The notes under the pieces: generated by a model
Seen by the model: the letters and a program-made list of their open reading frames with translations, nothing else
Databases searched by the model: none
Told to the model about the DNA's origin: nothing
In this document: positions 12,324 to 18,720 of the stretch, piece by piece
Position numbering within the stretch: the stretch's first letter is position 1
Layout of the letters: each line of letters begins with the position of its first letter
Source of the DNA: a virus
Virus record (IMG/VR): IMGVR_UViG_3300022749_000028
Span: 1-20,784 of that record
Reading direction: 5' to 3' (one strand)
DNA: 20,784 bases
Program-made: the position numbers and the translations under genes

Positions 12324-14766
12324 TAGTCCCCGGCCTCCTGAATGCGTCGATCCTTCTACGTCCACTTATCTTCGTGTATTTCACCCAACCGTTTGCGATC
12401 AGGTGCGAGATGATGCGGTCAGCCTTGTTCCCATCCTGCATGTGCGTCGGAATGGACAAAGCAATGAATACCTCAGACAACGTGACATTATCAGCATTAC
12501 TTCCGACGCGCGTCTCAAGAAACGTGTCGATTGGCCCAGCCCAAGCATCGGCCTGGAAGCGTTTACGCTGTTCGATAGCAGCGTGTTCGACTTCATCACC
12601 TTGCAGCCACCACGGGACGCCGGCTCTGTAGAGGTGGACAGCTTCAGCCCAGAGTTGATCTCGGTCGCGCGTAAGCGCGGCAATATCAGTACTCTGCGAC
12701 ACGTACACCGGCCAGAAGCGCCGCGCGCCGGTCGGGTCTTTGAGATAGCCTCGACCGCGTGGGTTCATCGTGCCGGCAAGAACGAACCGGCGCGGCAAGT
12801 CCGTGACTGTCTTGCCGTAAGGCAGGCGCGTGCTGTCGATCTTGCGAGACAGAAAGCTCTTCACGACTTCCGTGTCCGCCTTGCTGATCGCAACAAGCTC
12901 GTCCATCTCGATGATGATGTTACCTTGCATCAGCATGATACCGTCCTTCGACGTAACGTCGCTGATGCCGGACGTGAAGTACCGTTCGCCGTTGATCGTC
13001 GCCAGGACTTCGAGCGCGGTCGATTTGAGACGTGATTGCTCGCCTTCTAACACAAGCATGTTATCGACCTTCTCGCCGTCCGGCCGCTCCGACAGGTTCC
13101 GGGCGACGGCGGCAATCATCCAGCGCATTCCGAACGCGCGTTCAATCTCGTTCTTGGTCGGCTTGACGCCCATATACTGTGTCAGCCACGGCGCATGTCC
13201 GTCGATCCCTTGCAGCCGTGGCTTTCCGTCCCATCGCAGAGCCGTGAAATAGTCCCGGATTGGGTCTATCTTGGTCGCTTCGGCCGCGGCCATGACGGCG
13301 GTCCCTGTGCCGGTGTGCGTCGGCGTGAGCCCCGCCCGTTCCAGCCACGTCATCGCCAGCGTCACGTCATTGTCCGTGAGCTTGCGTGGCCGCCACTCGC
13401 CCGCGCCTCGATCCCATGCCGGCCGCTTCGCGATGATCGTCTGCGCGGTGAAAGCGTTCTTCGTGAGCACGCCGCGCATCTGCGGGTGACGCTGTAGGAA
13501 CGTGACGAAGTTCGTCATCAGCTTCGGCTTGGTCAGGCCGTTTTCGTTAAGCTCAAGGTACGACCGCCAGTGCATCCCGTCTTCGTAGTCGCCGGGATCG
13601 GCCTGGATGGCGCGGAGCGGTACAACCTTGGCTGACGGCCGCTCGTCCGGCTCGGCCTGGATCTTCTCTTGCGCCACCTGTTTCAGCGCCGGGCGCGCGG
13701 CGCGCTTCTCCTGGCGGGGCGGCGGTGGCGCGCTCGCGGCGATCGGCGGGGCCTCGGCCGCTGGCGGCGTCCAGTCCCTGGCCCCGGCTCGGGCGAACCG
13801 CAGGACGTCGGCCCTGGTCCAGCCCGCCGCCTCGGCGTCGGCGATGTCCCACCCCTTGGCTTGCTCGTCGCCCGGCGGGTCGATGATCCTGATGCGCTCC
13901 GCGCCGGCCGCGTGGGACAGCCGCGCGACCTCGTGGGCGGCCTCGACGCCGGCGGGGTCATTGTCGGGCCAGATCAGGACCTCACGCCCGCGCACGGGGC
14001 TCCAATCACTCTTCCCGGCCGCCTTGCCGCCGCCCTGCCAGCAAGTCGCGACCACGCCGGGCAGCAGCCGCGCCGCGGCATCGGCACATTTCTCGCCCTC
14101 GACAACAAGCACCTGGGCGTCGGGCCGCTCAGCGAAGGCCGGCAGATTGTACAGCCGCCTCGGCCCGGTGAACGGCCGGTGGCACCAGCCGACCTCGCCC
14201 GTCTCCGTGTTCTCGCACCACAGCACGAGCGGCGTGAGCTTGCGACCACGGATCTCGACCCGCAGCACGTAGCCGATGACCTGCGAGTTACTGAGCCGAT
14301 ACGGATATACCGATATCGGTGTGTACTGCGGCGGCGGGCGATCGGGCCGCTTCGGGTTGACGATCGGCGGCGTCCGCTTGCCTGCCACGATCGGCGGCGC
14401 GTTCCCAGGCGGGAGCTTCGCCACCCACGCCGCATAGATGTCCGCGCGCTCAACAGGCGCGGGTGCCGCCTCGCGACGGACCTCCTCGCGCGTGCCGCCC
14501 AGGATCTCGCAAGCGCCCGTGAAATCGACCCCGTCGTATTGCTGGACGAAGTCGATCACGTCGCCCTTGGCGGGACAGCCGAAGCAGTGGAACTCCTGCG
14601 TCCCCTTCCGGCCGCGGTACACCGTGAAAGACGGCGTTCCCTCGGCATGGAAGGGGCAGCAGGCGGTCCACTCCGAGCCGCCGCCGGTCAGCTTGATCCC
14701 GCGCTTGGGCAGGTATTCGGACAGCGGATTGTCCCGCCGCACTGCGTCGGCGTCAAAGCTAGGCAC
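12316..14766 (-). CDS. Primase-helicase: CHC2 zinc finger, Toprim and VapE-type ATPase
   Basis: The 816-residue product combines priming and unwinding in one chain. CPFHAEGTPSF and FHCFGCPAKGDVIDFV give the CHC2 zinc ligands C37, H40, C61 and C64. A Toprim domain follows, with VLVVEGEKCADAA (about 217-229) and LIWPDNDPAG. After a Pro/Ala-rich linker, residues about 550-710 are VapE-like: GEQSRLKST (575-583) as degenerate Walker A, NIIIEMDEL (616-624) as Walker B, then FLSRKIDSTRLPYG and GARRFWPV. The C-terminus looks like a winged helix. Start GTG 14766 follows GGGGG; the ATG at 14777 is out of frame. It probably initiates phage or plasmid-type replication. Nucleotides 14307-14322 copy the ParA-site repeat. 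Confidence 0.88.
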   Translation of the reverse strand: MPSFDADAVRRDNPLSEYLPKRGIKLTGGGSEWTACCPFHAEGTPSFTVYRGRKGTQEFHCFGCPAKGDVIDFVQQYDGVDFTGACEILGGTREEVRREAAPAPVERADIYAAWVAKLPPGNAPPIVAGKRTPPIVNPKRPDRPPPQYTPISVYPYRLSNSQVIGYVLRVEIRGRKLTPLVLWCENTETGEVGWCHRPFTGPRRLYNLPAFAERPDAQVLVVEGEKCADAAARLLPGVVATCWQGGGKAAGKSDWSPVRGREVLIWPDNDPAGVEAAHEVARLSHAAGAERIRIIDPPGDEQAKGWDIADAEAAGWTRADVLRFARAGARDWTPPAAEAPPIAASAPPPPRQEKRAARPALKQVAQEKIQAEPDERPSAKVVPLRAIQADPGDYEDGMHWRSYLELNENGLTKPKLMTNFVTFLQRHPQMRGVLTKNAFTAQTIIAKRPAWDRGAGEWRPRKLTDNDVTLAMTWLERAGLTPTHTGTGTAVMAAAEATKIDPIRDYFTALRWDGKPRLQGIDGHAPWLTQYMGVKPTKNEIERAFGMRWMIAAVARNLSERPDGEKVDNMLVLEGEQSRLKSTALEVLATINGERYFTSGISDVTSKDGIMLMQGNIIIEMDELVAISKADTEVVKSFLSRKIDSTRLPYGKTVTDLPRRFVLAGTMNPRGRGYLKDPTGARRFWPVYVSQSTDIAALTRDRDQLWAEAVHLYRAGVPWWLQGDEVEHAAIEQRKRFQADAWAGPIDTFLETRVGSNADNVTLSEVFIALSIPTHMQDGNKADRIISHLIANGWVKYTKISGRRRIDAFRRPGTNG
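14307..14322. repeat. 16-bp copy of the ParA-region repeat inside the primase gene
   Basis: ATACCGATATCGGTGT here is identical to 11738-11753 downstream of the RHH gene, and a further partial unit (ATATCCGTAT on the minus strand) adjoins it. It encodes part of TPISVYPYRL in a linker-like region before the Toprim domain, so protein constraint does not obviously explain the match. Confidence 0.65.
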
Positions 14767-14777
14767 GAAGCCCCCAT

Positions 14778-14800
14778 CTTGTCCGTTTCGGTCCCAAGGT
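14778..14800 (-). promoter_or_regulatory. TTGGGACC leader element before the primase gene
   Basis: On the minus strand CCTTGGGACCGAAACGGACA precedes the GGGGG ribosome binding site and GTG start at 14766. TTGCGC (from 14833) and GCATAC, 17 bases apart, give a plausible promoter, with GGGACC beginning at position 39 from that -35. No TTGAC palindrome is present. Confidence 0.5.
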
Positions 14801-14811
14801 GAGGGTATGCG

Positions 14812-15099
14812 CTAGCTGTAAAGGCACGCGCAAATCCCGAGCACGCCGCCTGTGAACATGACGGTGACTACGCCCCAGAACGCGAATTCCAGCCACTGGG
14901 GCGGCTTCTCGGCCAACAGGCGGTCAACATGCGCCTGGAAATCAGTATCCGGTTCTTGGGCCTGCGCTGCGGCCTCTGCCGGCTGTCGCGGACGGAACCG
15001 CTCCGACAGGTCGATGAGGTTCGAGAGCCCGATCGGGCAGTCAAATCCCTCTACGTTAGCCACAAACGTATCGCGGCTTGCCTCTGCTGAGAATCGCAT
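14812..15099 (-). CDS. Tail-anchored membrane protein, 95 aa
   Basis: ATG 15099 (MRFSAEASRD) is chosen because it lies right after the leader element with GAGACGAGACG as ribosome binding region; the open frame further upstream reads through the promoter. The first 65 residues are soluble and polar. A single hydrophobic segment near the C-terminus, LEFAFWGVVTVMFTGGVLGI, is followed by only a few residues, so it is probably anchored with its N-terminus in the cytoplasm. The family is unknown. It has its own palindromic promoter, between the DUF4031 gene and the primase gene. Confidence 0.65.
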   Translation of the reverse strand: MRFSAEASRDTFVANVEGFDCPIGLSNLIDLSERFRPRQPAEAAAQAQEPDTDFQAHVDRLLAEKPPQWLEFAFWGVVTVMFTGGVLGICACLYS

Positions 15100-15154
15100 C
15101 GTCTCGTCTCCTGGTCCCAACCGGAGCGTGTCACGATTATTGACGGGCTGTCAA
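15100..15154 (-). promoter_or_regulatory. TTGAC palindrome promoter with GGGACC leader
   Basis: On the minus strand TTGAC-AGCCC-GTCAA (15154-15140) is followed by TAAT-CGTG, and GGGACC begins at 15118, position 37 of the module. The leader reads GGTTGGGACCAGGAGACG and ends at ATG 15099. TTGACA suits a -35; the -10 region (ACACGC) is not sigma70-like. The palindrome covers the stop codon of the upstream DUF4031 gene. Confidence 0.65.
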
Positions 15155-15546
15155 TCGGCCCTGGCGGCAATCCTCTCCGACGTTGTGCCGGCCCGTATCG
15201 CACGGCACGCTTCCACCGATTTGAGCCTGTTGCGCCCAACAGCGACGATGCGCGGCTCGTCGGACACCAACTGCTGCCGGGCCTTCCATTCGAGCGGGCC
15301 GAACTTGTCCGTCTCGATCGCGCCAGCCGCGACGGCCAGGGCTCGCTTTTCCTTCGCGATGTCGAAGTGGACCCAGGACGCGAGGCGATGCTTGCCCCAC
15401 GATAGCGTCGGGTGGCCCTGTATCCACTTTCGTTGCACGCCGATGCGATCGACCATCGCCAGCAGTTCTTCGAGGCTGTCCGCCCACATGTGGCACATGA
15501 TCATCCGGCCGAACGGGTGAACGGCGGGATCGACGTAAACGGCCAT
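15151..15546 (-). CDS. DUF4031-like protein, 131 aa
   Basis: The product begins MAVYVDPAVHPFGRMIMCHM and continues WADSLEELLAMVDRIGVQRKWIQ, closely following the pattern I recall for DUF4031 (MAVYVD...WADTxEELHxFAxRIGLKRxWFQ). WVHFDIAKEKRALAVAAGA also fits the end of that domain. The domain is common in phages and actinobacteria and has no established biochemical function. The last 40 residues (SDEPRIVAVGRNRL and onward) extend beyond the domain. ATG 15546 shares one base with the upstream stop (TGATG), so the two genes are coupled. Confidence 0.75.
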   Translation of the reverse strand: MAVYVDPAVHPFGRMIMCHMWADSLEELLAMVDRIGVQRKWIQGHPTLSWGKHRLASWVHFDIAKEKRALAVAAGAIETDKFGPLEWKARQQLVSDEPRIVAVGRNRLKSVEACRAIRAGTTSERIAARAD

Positions 15547-15893
15547 CAGATCCGCTCCTCTTCTGCCATCTCCTCGTTCCCGTCGATCGCGTCAGCCTCT
15601 GGCAGGTACACGCGGATCTCAAGCCGCTCCCGACGCTTTCCACCGCCCGGCGGGTCACGCCGCGTCAACCGCTTCGTCTCGGGTACAAGCACCTTGACCC
15701 GGCCCATCAGGATCAGCCGTTGCACGGCCGCCCATCGCGCCTTGCGGTCGTCGTTCACCGTCAGCGCCATGCGCCGCGGGTGCTTGAGTTCGGCAAGAAT
15801 GTCGTCCTCTGCACGCGCCACAAGCGCCTGGAATGTGCTGAGCAACCGCGCTTCCCTGTGCTGCTCGCTCTGCTGCCTCATCCGAAACCCCAT
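15546..15893 (-). CDS. Hypothetical basic helical protein, 115 aa
   Basis: The frame is open from 15905. I place the start at ATG 15893; ATG 15881, with GGGG seven bases upstream, is equally possible. The product is helical and charged: QQSEQHREARLLSTFQALVA, then HPRRMALTVNDDRKARWAAV, then a strand-like part with LEIRVYLP and an acidic end. The middle (RKARWAAVQRLILMGRVKVL) could be a helix-turn-helix-like or wing element, but I cannot name a family. It heads the two-gene unit with the DUF4031 gene, beside the AT-rich gap. Confidence 0.6.
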   Translation of the reverse strand: MGFRMRQQSEQHREARLLSTFQALVARAEDDILAELKHPRRMALTVNDDRKARWAAVQRLILMGRVKVLVPETKRLTRRDPPGGGKRRERLEIRVYLPEADAIDGNEEMAEEERI

Positions 15894-15905
15894 CGTTAAC
15901 GGCAA

Positions 15906-16254
15906 ACGTAAGCTAACACACTGAGCATTTCCTCGGGAAGCGTCGATTTTGCAGTTTGGAACGACTTTGAACTAGGGGGGTGTTTCGCTGTTGGCGTCTC
16001 GGCTTAGGTACCTATTGCGCTGTAAATAGCGGGGGGTGCGAGAAACATAGGCCGAGCAACGGTCATATTCATCTACCTGAATATATATGAGACTAACCAT
16101 TTGCGTCTTAGAGGGTTATATTTATATGGCTATTAATAGCTAAGATGCTGATTACCAACGATAAAAGCGCTTTTTTCAATCTGCTTATGAAATGCTTATT
16201 ATTATTCGTGATAAATATGTAACGTTAGGGACAGATAAAGACTTCAGTCCTAAT
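15906..16254. other. AT-rich intergenic region, candidate replication or control region
   Basis: No gene is supported here. The sequence is far richer in A and T than its surroundings, especially at 16060-16255. It holds two perfect 12-bp palindromes, GCTATTAATAGC (16129-16140) and AAAAGCGCTTTT (16163-16174, followed by TT), and runs such as GAATATATATGAG and TTATTATTATTCG. It separates divergent transcription units, the minus-strand primase region and the rightward operon starting at 16313. A DNA-unwinding region of an origin is one reading; horizontally acquired or degraded DNA is another. I saw no clear DnaA box. Confidence 0.5.
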
Positions 16255-16312
16255 TTGACAGAGTGGCAAGAACCGTGATTCCCTGTCTCCGGGACCAAAC
16301 GGAGACGTTACG
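16255..16312 (+). promoter_or_regulatory. TTGAC palindrome-type promoter with GGGACC leader
   Basis: TTGAC-AGAGT-GGCAA (16255-16269) is followed by GAAC-CGTG, and GGGACC starts at 16291, position 37 of the module. The second palindrome half has one mismatch. The leader CCGGGACCAAACGGAGACG leads to ATG 16313, with GGAG as ribosome binding site. It faces right and would drive the operon of small genes before the terminases. Confidence 0.65.
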
Positions 16313-16564
16313 ATGAGGCGCACGGATACCGTGTGCAGCCCTGGCGTGTTGCGCCGGCTGCTCGGGTTGGGCGATGGAACGCCGTTGGGTGAAGAGCCCA
16401 TTCCAGTCAGTCAGAAGCGGCGTCGCGAGTGGCGCGGCGAGTGGCAGCTAGACCCCAACGGGCAGTGGCGGTTCTGGGAGTACGAGCCCGCGCCATGCCC
16501 GCCCGTGATGGGCATATTGGCTCCTGAGCCTCCCGGCGGACGGCGAGGGCGTGGCCATGCGTGA
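16313..16564 (+). CDS. Hypothetical protein, first gene of the rightward operon, 83 aa
   Basis: The ATG at 16313 directly follows the leader element (GGAG eight bases upstream). The product begins MRRTDTVCSPGVLRRLLGLG, has a basic middle (SQKRRREWRGEWQLDPNGQW) and a Pro/Gly-rich end. I recognise no domain. It is the promoter-proximal gene of a tightly packed operon running to 17951 and overlaps the next gene by eight bases. Confidence 0.6.
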   Translation: MRRTDTVCSPGVLRRLLGLGDGTPLGEEPIPVSQKRRREWRGEWQLDPNGQWRFWEYEPAPCPPVMGILAPEPPGGRRGRGHA

Positions 16565-16805
16565 GTGCTGGATCAACGTGTATCCGCGCCTGTGCTACGG
16601 CCACCATGCCGCCGTCCTCGGTGCTGAGTGCTCGTCATCCGTGGAGGCCGACGAAGCGGCGATCGGCTTCCCGAACGTTCCGGCGGACCCGGCTCTGTTG
16701 AAGAGAGCACTCCGCTTTGCTGGCGTCGGCTACCGCCTGCACGTGCGGCTCAAGACGGAGGCGGTAATCGGCGAGCACGTGCGCGCCCTGTTGGGGGCGT
16801 GCTGA
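16557..16805 (+). CDS. Small phage protein, 82 aa, unknown function
   Basis: ATG 16557 has GAGGG upstream and gives MRECWINVYPRLCYGHHAAV; GTG 16551 is a second option. The later part, GVGYRLHVRLKTEAV, reads like a beta strand pair found in small phage proteins that begin MREEWVNVYP, whose function I do not know. It overlaps the preceding gene by eight bases and the following one by one base (TGATG), which supports translation of all three. Confidence 0.6.
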   Translation: MRECWINVYPRLCYGHHAAVLGAECSSSVEADEAAIGFPNVPADPALLKRALRFAGVGYRLHVRLKTEAVIGEHVRALLGAC

Positions 16806-16993
16806 TGGTCGCCTCGTCCAAGCTCTCCAAGCCTCGCGACGCGCTCGCGCCGCGGGCCGCCATGGCAGAAGAGCTACGCCGCAAGGTCGGCCGCTCCATC
16901 AACGCCCGCCACACGGTCACGCTGGCCGGGTCCGTGCGGGATGACCGGTTCGTAGACGAAGCGATCCGGCGGGACGGGAGGCGTAGCGCCTAG
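16805..16993 (+). CDS. Small basic protein, 62 aa
   Basis: ATG 16805 shares a base with the upstream stop (TGATG). The product is basic and helical (MVASSKLSKPRDALAPRAAM, then AEELRRKVGRSINARHTVTL) and ends RRDGRRSA. There is no recognised motif; nucleic-acid binding would fit the charge only in a general way. The HNH gene begins five bases after its stop. Confidence 0.5.
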   Translation: MVASSKLSKPRDALAPRAAMAEELRRKVGRSINARHTVTLAGSVRDDRFVDEAIRRDGRRSA

Positions 16994-16998
16994 ACCGC

Positions 16999-17442
16999 AT
17001 GTCCTGCTGGCTCGACCCGCGCACCCTGCGGATCGAGCGCCCAGACGATGCGCTCTGGCTGTCGCTGTCCGATCGCATCGACATCGGGTGCTGGCTCGAC
17101 CGCCAGGACCACGAATGGGCCAGGGGCCTCGGTAGCGGCCTCTGGTGCCACACCTACGGGTCGGGCGACATGCACCCGGAGACGGGCGTCATTGCCCGCC
17201 CTGCCGGCATCTACGCTCGCAAGACGCTCTGCGGGCGAACGCTGTTCCTCCACCGCGAAGTGGCGCGGCGAGCTTACGGGCCGCCGACGCTGCTCAATAT
17301 GGTGGTGGATCATAAGAACGGCGACACGCTCGATAATAGACGTTGCAATCTGCAATGGGTTACGCGTAGCTATAACGCGATCAACATAGCAGGGTCTGTG
17401 TTGCGAGAAAGATTAATCCGAGAAATGGAGACTGCGTTATGA
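16999..17442 (+). CDS. HNH endonuclease, 147 aa
   Basis: The C-terminal third contains MVVDHKNGDTLDNRRCNLQW (about 99-118), the core of phage HNH endonucleases of the homing type (H for metal, N-x-x-N in the second strand and helix). The motif LFLHREVARRAYGPP before it is also typical. The N-terminal 70 residues contain ALWLSLSDRIDIGCWLDRQD and may recognise DNA. Such genes are often free-standing mobile elements, but an HNH near the terminases may instead assist packaging, as in HK97-type phages. Here it lies in an operon and overlaps the next gene in ATGA. The codon use does not look foreign. Confidence 0.82.
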   Translation: MSCWLDPRTLRIERPDDALWLSLSDRIDIGCWLDRQDHEWARGLGSGLWCHTYGSGDMHPETGVIARPAGIYARKTLCGRTLFLHREVARRAYGPPTLLNMVVDHKNGDTLDNRRCNLQWVTRSYNAINIAGSVLRERLIREMETAL

Positions 17443-17951
17443 AGCAATACCAGTGCCATAAGATTGTCGAAGCCGCCCCGATTGTTGCGGCAGAGTTCAA
17501 GGCGGACGGATCGGGGCAGGTATGGATTGCTGACCCGAAGGGCGGGAACCTGCTGGTGAATGTTCCGCCGGGCTTCAAGCGGCCGAATACAGAGCCGGGC
17601 ATGAACTCGGACGGCGGCGACTACCTCGTCCGCTACGACGGCGTTTATCTGTCGTGGTCGCCCAAGGACGTGTTCGAGGCGGGGTATTCGGAGGTGCTCG
17701 CCAGCCACGTCACGGCGGACGGCGGGCCGTCTCCGGCATCGGTGGCTGCCGTTCCGGCCCCCGACTACAGGGAGCGGGTTCGCATGGAACGCCGAGAATT
17801 GGCCGACAAGCTCGAACGCCTACGCGCGTTCAACGCGAGCGACCCGCGCTCGGACAATCTGATGAGGGCACAAGAGGAGATGATGGGCGGCTATCTAGAA
17901 ATCTTGGATAAGAGGATTTCCAAGTTTGACGACGCGCCAAATCAGACCTAA
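17439..17951 (+). CDS. Two-part phage protein with C-terminal helical hairpin, 170 aa
   Basis: The N-terminal part (YQCHKIVEAAPIVAAEF, then GGDYLVRYDGVYLSWSPKDV with FEAGY, about residues 60-84) matches a pattern common in phage proteins, usually written GYYVVYxDGYxSFSPxxAFExGY. After a Pro/Ala linker, residues about 110-165 read RERVRMERRELADKLERLRA, then QEEMMGGYLEILDKRIS, which looks like the two-helix hairpin of small phage proteins called crAss001_48-related. The combination may be a natural fusion. The function is not established; no enzyme motif is visible. Start ATG 17439 overlaps the HNH stop (ATGA). Confidence 0.65.
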   Translation: MKQYQCHKIVEAAPIVAAEFKADGSGQVWIADPKGGNLLVNVPPGFKRPNTEPGMNSDGGDYLVRYDGVYLSWSPKDVFEAGYSEVLASHVTADGGPSPASVAAVPAPDYRERVRMERRELADKLERLRAFNASDPRSDNLMRAQEEMMGGYLEILDKRISKFDDAPNQT

Positions 17952-17990
17952 CAACCAATAGCCCCTTGGGCGTTTCCTCCCTAGACTTGG

Positions 17991-18024
17991 CCCGCGCGCT
18001 TCGGCGTTGCGGGTCATTTCTTTT
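17991..18024 (+). terminator. Rho-independent terminator with UUCG loop
   Basis: CCCGC-G-CGC, TTCG, GCG-TT-GCGGG (17991-18013) forms a strong stem with a UUCG tetraloop, followed by TCATTTCTTTT. It lies 40 bases after the stop of the helical-hairpin gene and would end the 16313-17951 operon. Confidence 0.7.
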
Positions 18025-18036
18025 GTGAACACCCCC

Positions 18037-18095
18037 TTGCGCTCTTGAATCGCGCTCTGCATGGTCTTGCCCGTGTTGGGACACACGAGACGACT
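18037..18095 (+). promoter_or_regulatory. Promoter plus GGGAC leader for the terminase operon
   Basis: TTGCGC (18037) and CATGGT (18060-18065), 17 bases apart, give a possible promoter. GTTGGGACACACGAGACG (18075-18092) is a leader copy close to the ATG at 18096. The layout, with ATGGT about 12 bases before GGGAC, is the same as at 1478-1500, so these two promoters form a subtype without the TTGAC palindrome. Confidence 0.5.
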
Positions 18096-18275
18096 ATGCG
18101 ATCGTTGCCAAAGCTGGCGGCGCGCCCCGGTGGCGTGACCGTCGCTGATGTTATGCGCATCCGCTGCTGCTCGATGCGCGAGGCGTTGCCGCTCCTGCGC
18201 ACGGCCACGGAAGCCGGCCTGATCCGCCGAACGGGTGGTGAGCCCGGTTCCGCGTTCCGGTGGGTGCTGCCGTGA
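18096..18275 (+). CDS. Small winged-helix-like protein, 59 aa
   Basis: ATG 18096 follows the leader element. The product (MRSLPKLAARPGGVTVADVM, RIRCCSMREALPLLRTATEA, then GLIRRTGGEPGSAFRWVLP) has the order expected of a small winged helix: helix, turn, recognition-like helix, then a GLI...F.W wing. It could regulate the terminase operon it heads, but this is inference. It overlaps the next gene in GTGA. Confidence 0.55.
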   Translation: MRSLPKLAARPGGVTVADVMRIRCCSMREALPLLRTATEAGLIRRTGGEPGSAFRWVLP

Positions 18276-18469
18276 AGGCGAACACGGGAAGCGTCTGGCT
18301 ATTCGGCCCCGTCAACGGGATGGATGAACTTGACGCCGAAGGTTCGTATTTCCGATTGGCGATCATCCAGGACGGAAAGCCTGTTGCGGCCTGTCTGATC
18401 TCTCGCGACTCGGCCGAGACGCTGCGAGACGAACTTGTCGTCGCGCTATCTGAAGAGCCCAGATCATGA
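18272..18469 (+). CDS. Hypothetical protein, 65 aa
   Basis: GTG 18272 overlaps the preceding stop (GTGA). The product starts VKANTGSVWLFGPVNGMDEL and continues with YFRLAIIQDGKPVAACLISR and DSAETLRDELVVAL, a beta-sheet part followed by a helix. No family is recognised. It is the second gene of the terminase operon and overlaps the next gene in ATGA. Confidence 0.55.
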   Translation: MKANTGSVWLFGPVNGMDELDAEGSYFRLAIIQDGKPVAACLISRDSAETLRDELVVALSEEPRS

Positions 18470-18720
18470 AGGCGACCGAAGGCAACGGCGGCGCGCCCAT
18501 CGTACTGCATCGCGATCCCGTGCGCGTGCCGGACATCCCGCGCGGCTCGATGTTCCCGCGTGGCGTCTTCCGCGGCGCGGACCGCATCACATTCGAGTTG
18601 CTGACCGGAGAAGCGCTGCTGACCTATCACGACGTGGCCGTGATCTCGGACGGCACGCACACGCCGGCTCAGGTGTTCGTCACGCCGCAAGACGTGGTGA
18701 CGTGGGAGCCGCGGCCGTGA
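18466..18720 (+). CDS. Hypothetical beta-rich protein, 84 aa
   Basis: ATG 18466 overlaps the upstream stop (ATGA) and the TGA overlaps the small terminase start (GTGA). The product (MKATEGNGGAPIVLHRDPVR, then DRITFELLTGEALLTYHDVA and TPAQVFVTPQDVVTWEP) looks beta-rich with no Cys pair or membrane segment. The place directly before the terminase subunits suggests a late or packaging-linked role, but nothing specific is visible. Confidence 0.55.
   Translation: MKATEGNGGAPIVLHRDPVRVPDIPRGSMFPRGVFRGADRITFELLTGEALLTYHDVAVISDGTHTPAQVFVTPQDVVTWEPRP

Noticed and set aside
13669-14802. Plus-strand ORF of 377 codons opposite the primase gene
   Set aside because: It lies antisense to the well-supported CHC2/Toprim coding region, has the Arg/Ala/Pro-rich composition of GC-rich shadow frames, and shows no domain.
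15906-16254. DnaA boxes for a chromosomal-type origin
   Set aside because: I looked for TTATNCACA-type sites and saw no convincing copy; the origin idea rests only on AT content and position.
16192-16278. 28-aa plus-strand ORF in the AT-rich gap
   Set aside because: It has no ribosome binding site and overlaps the conserved promoter element at 16255-16277, so chance is the simpler explanation.
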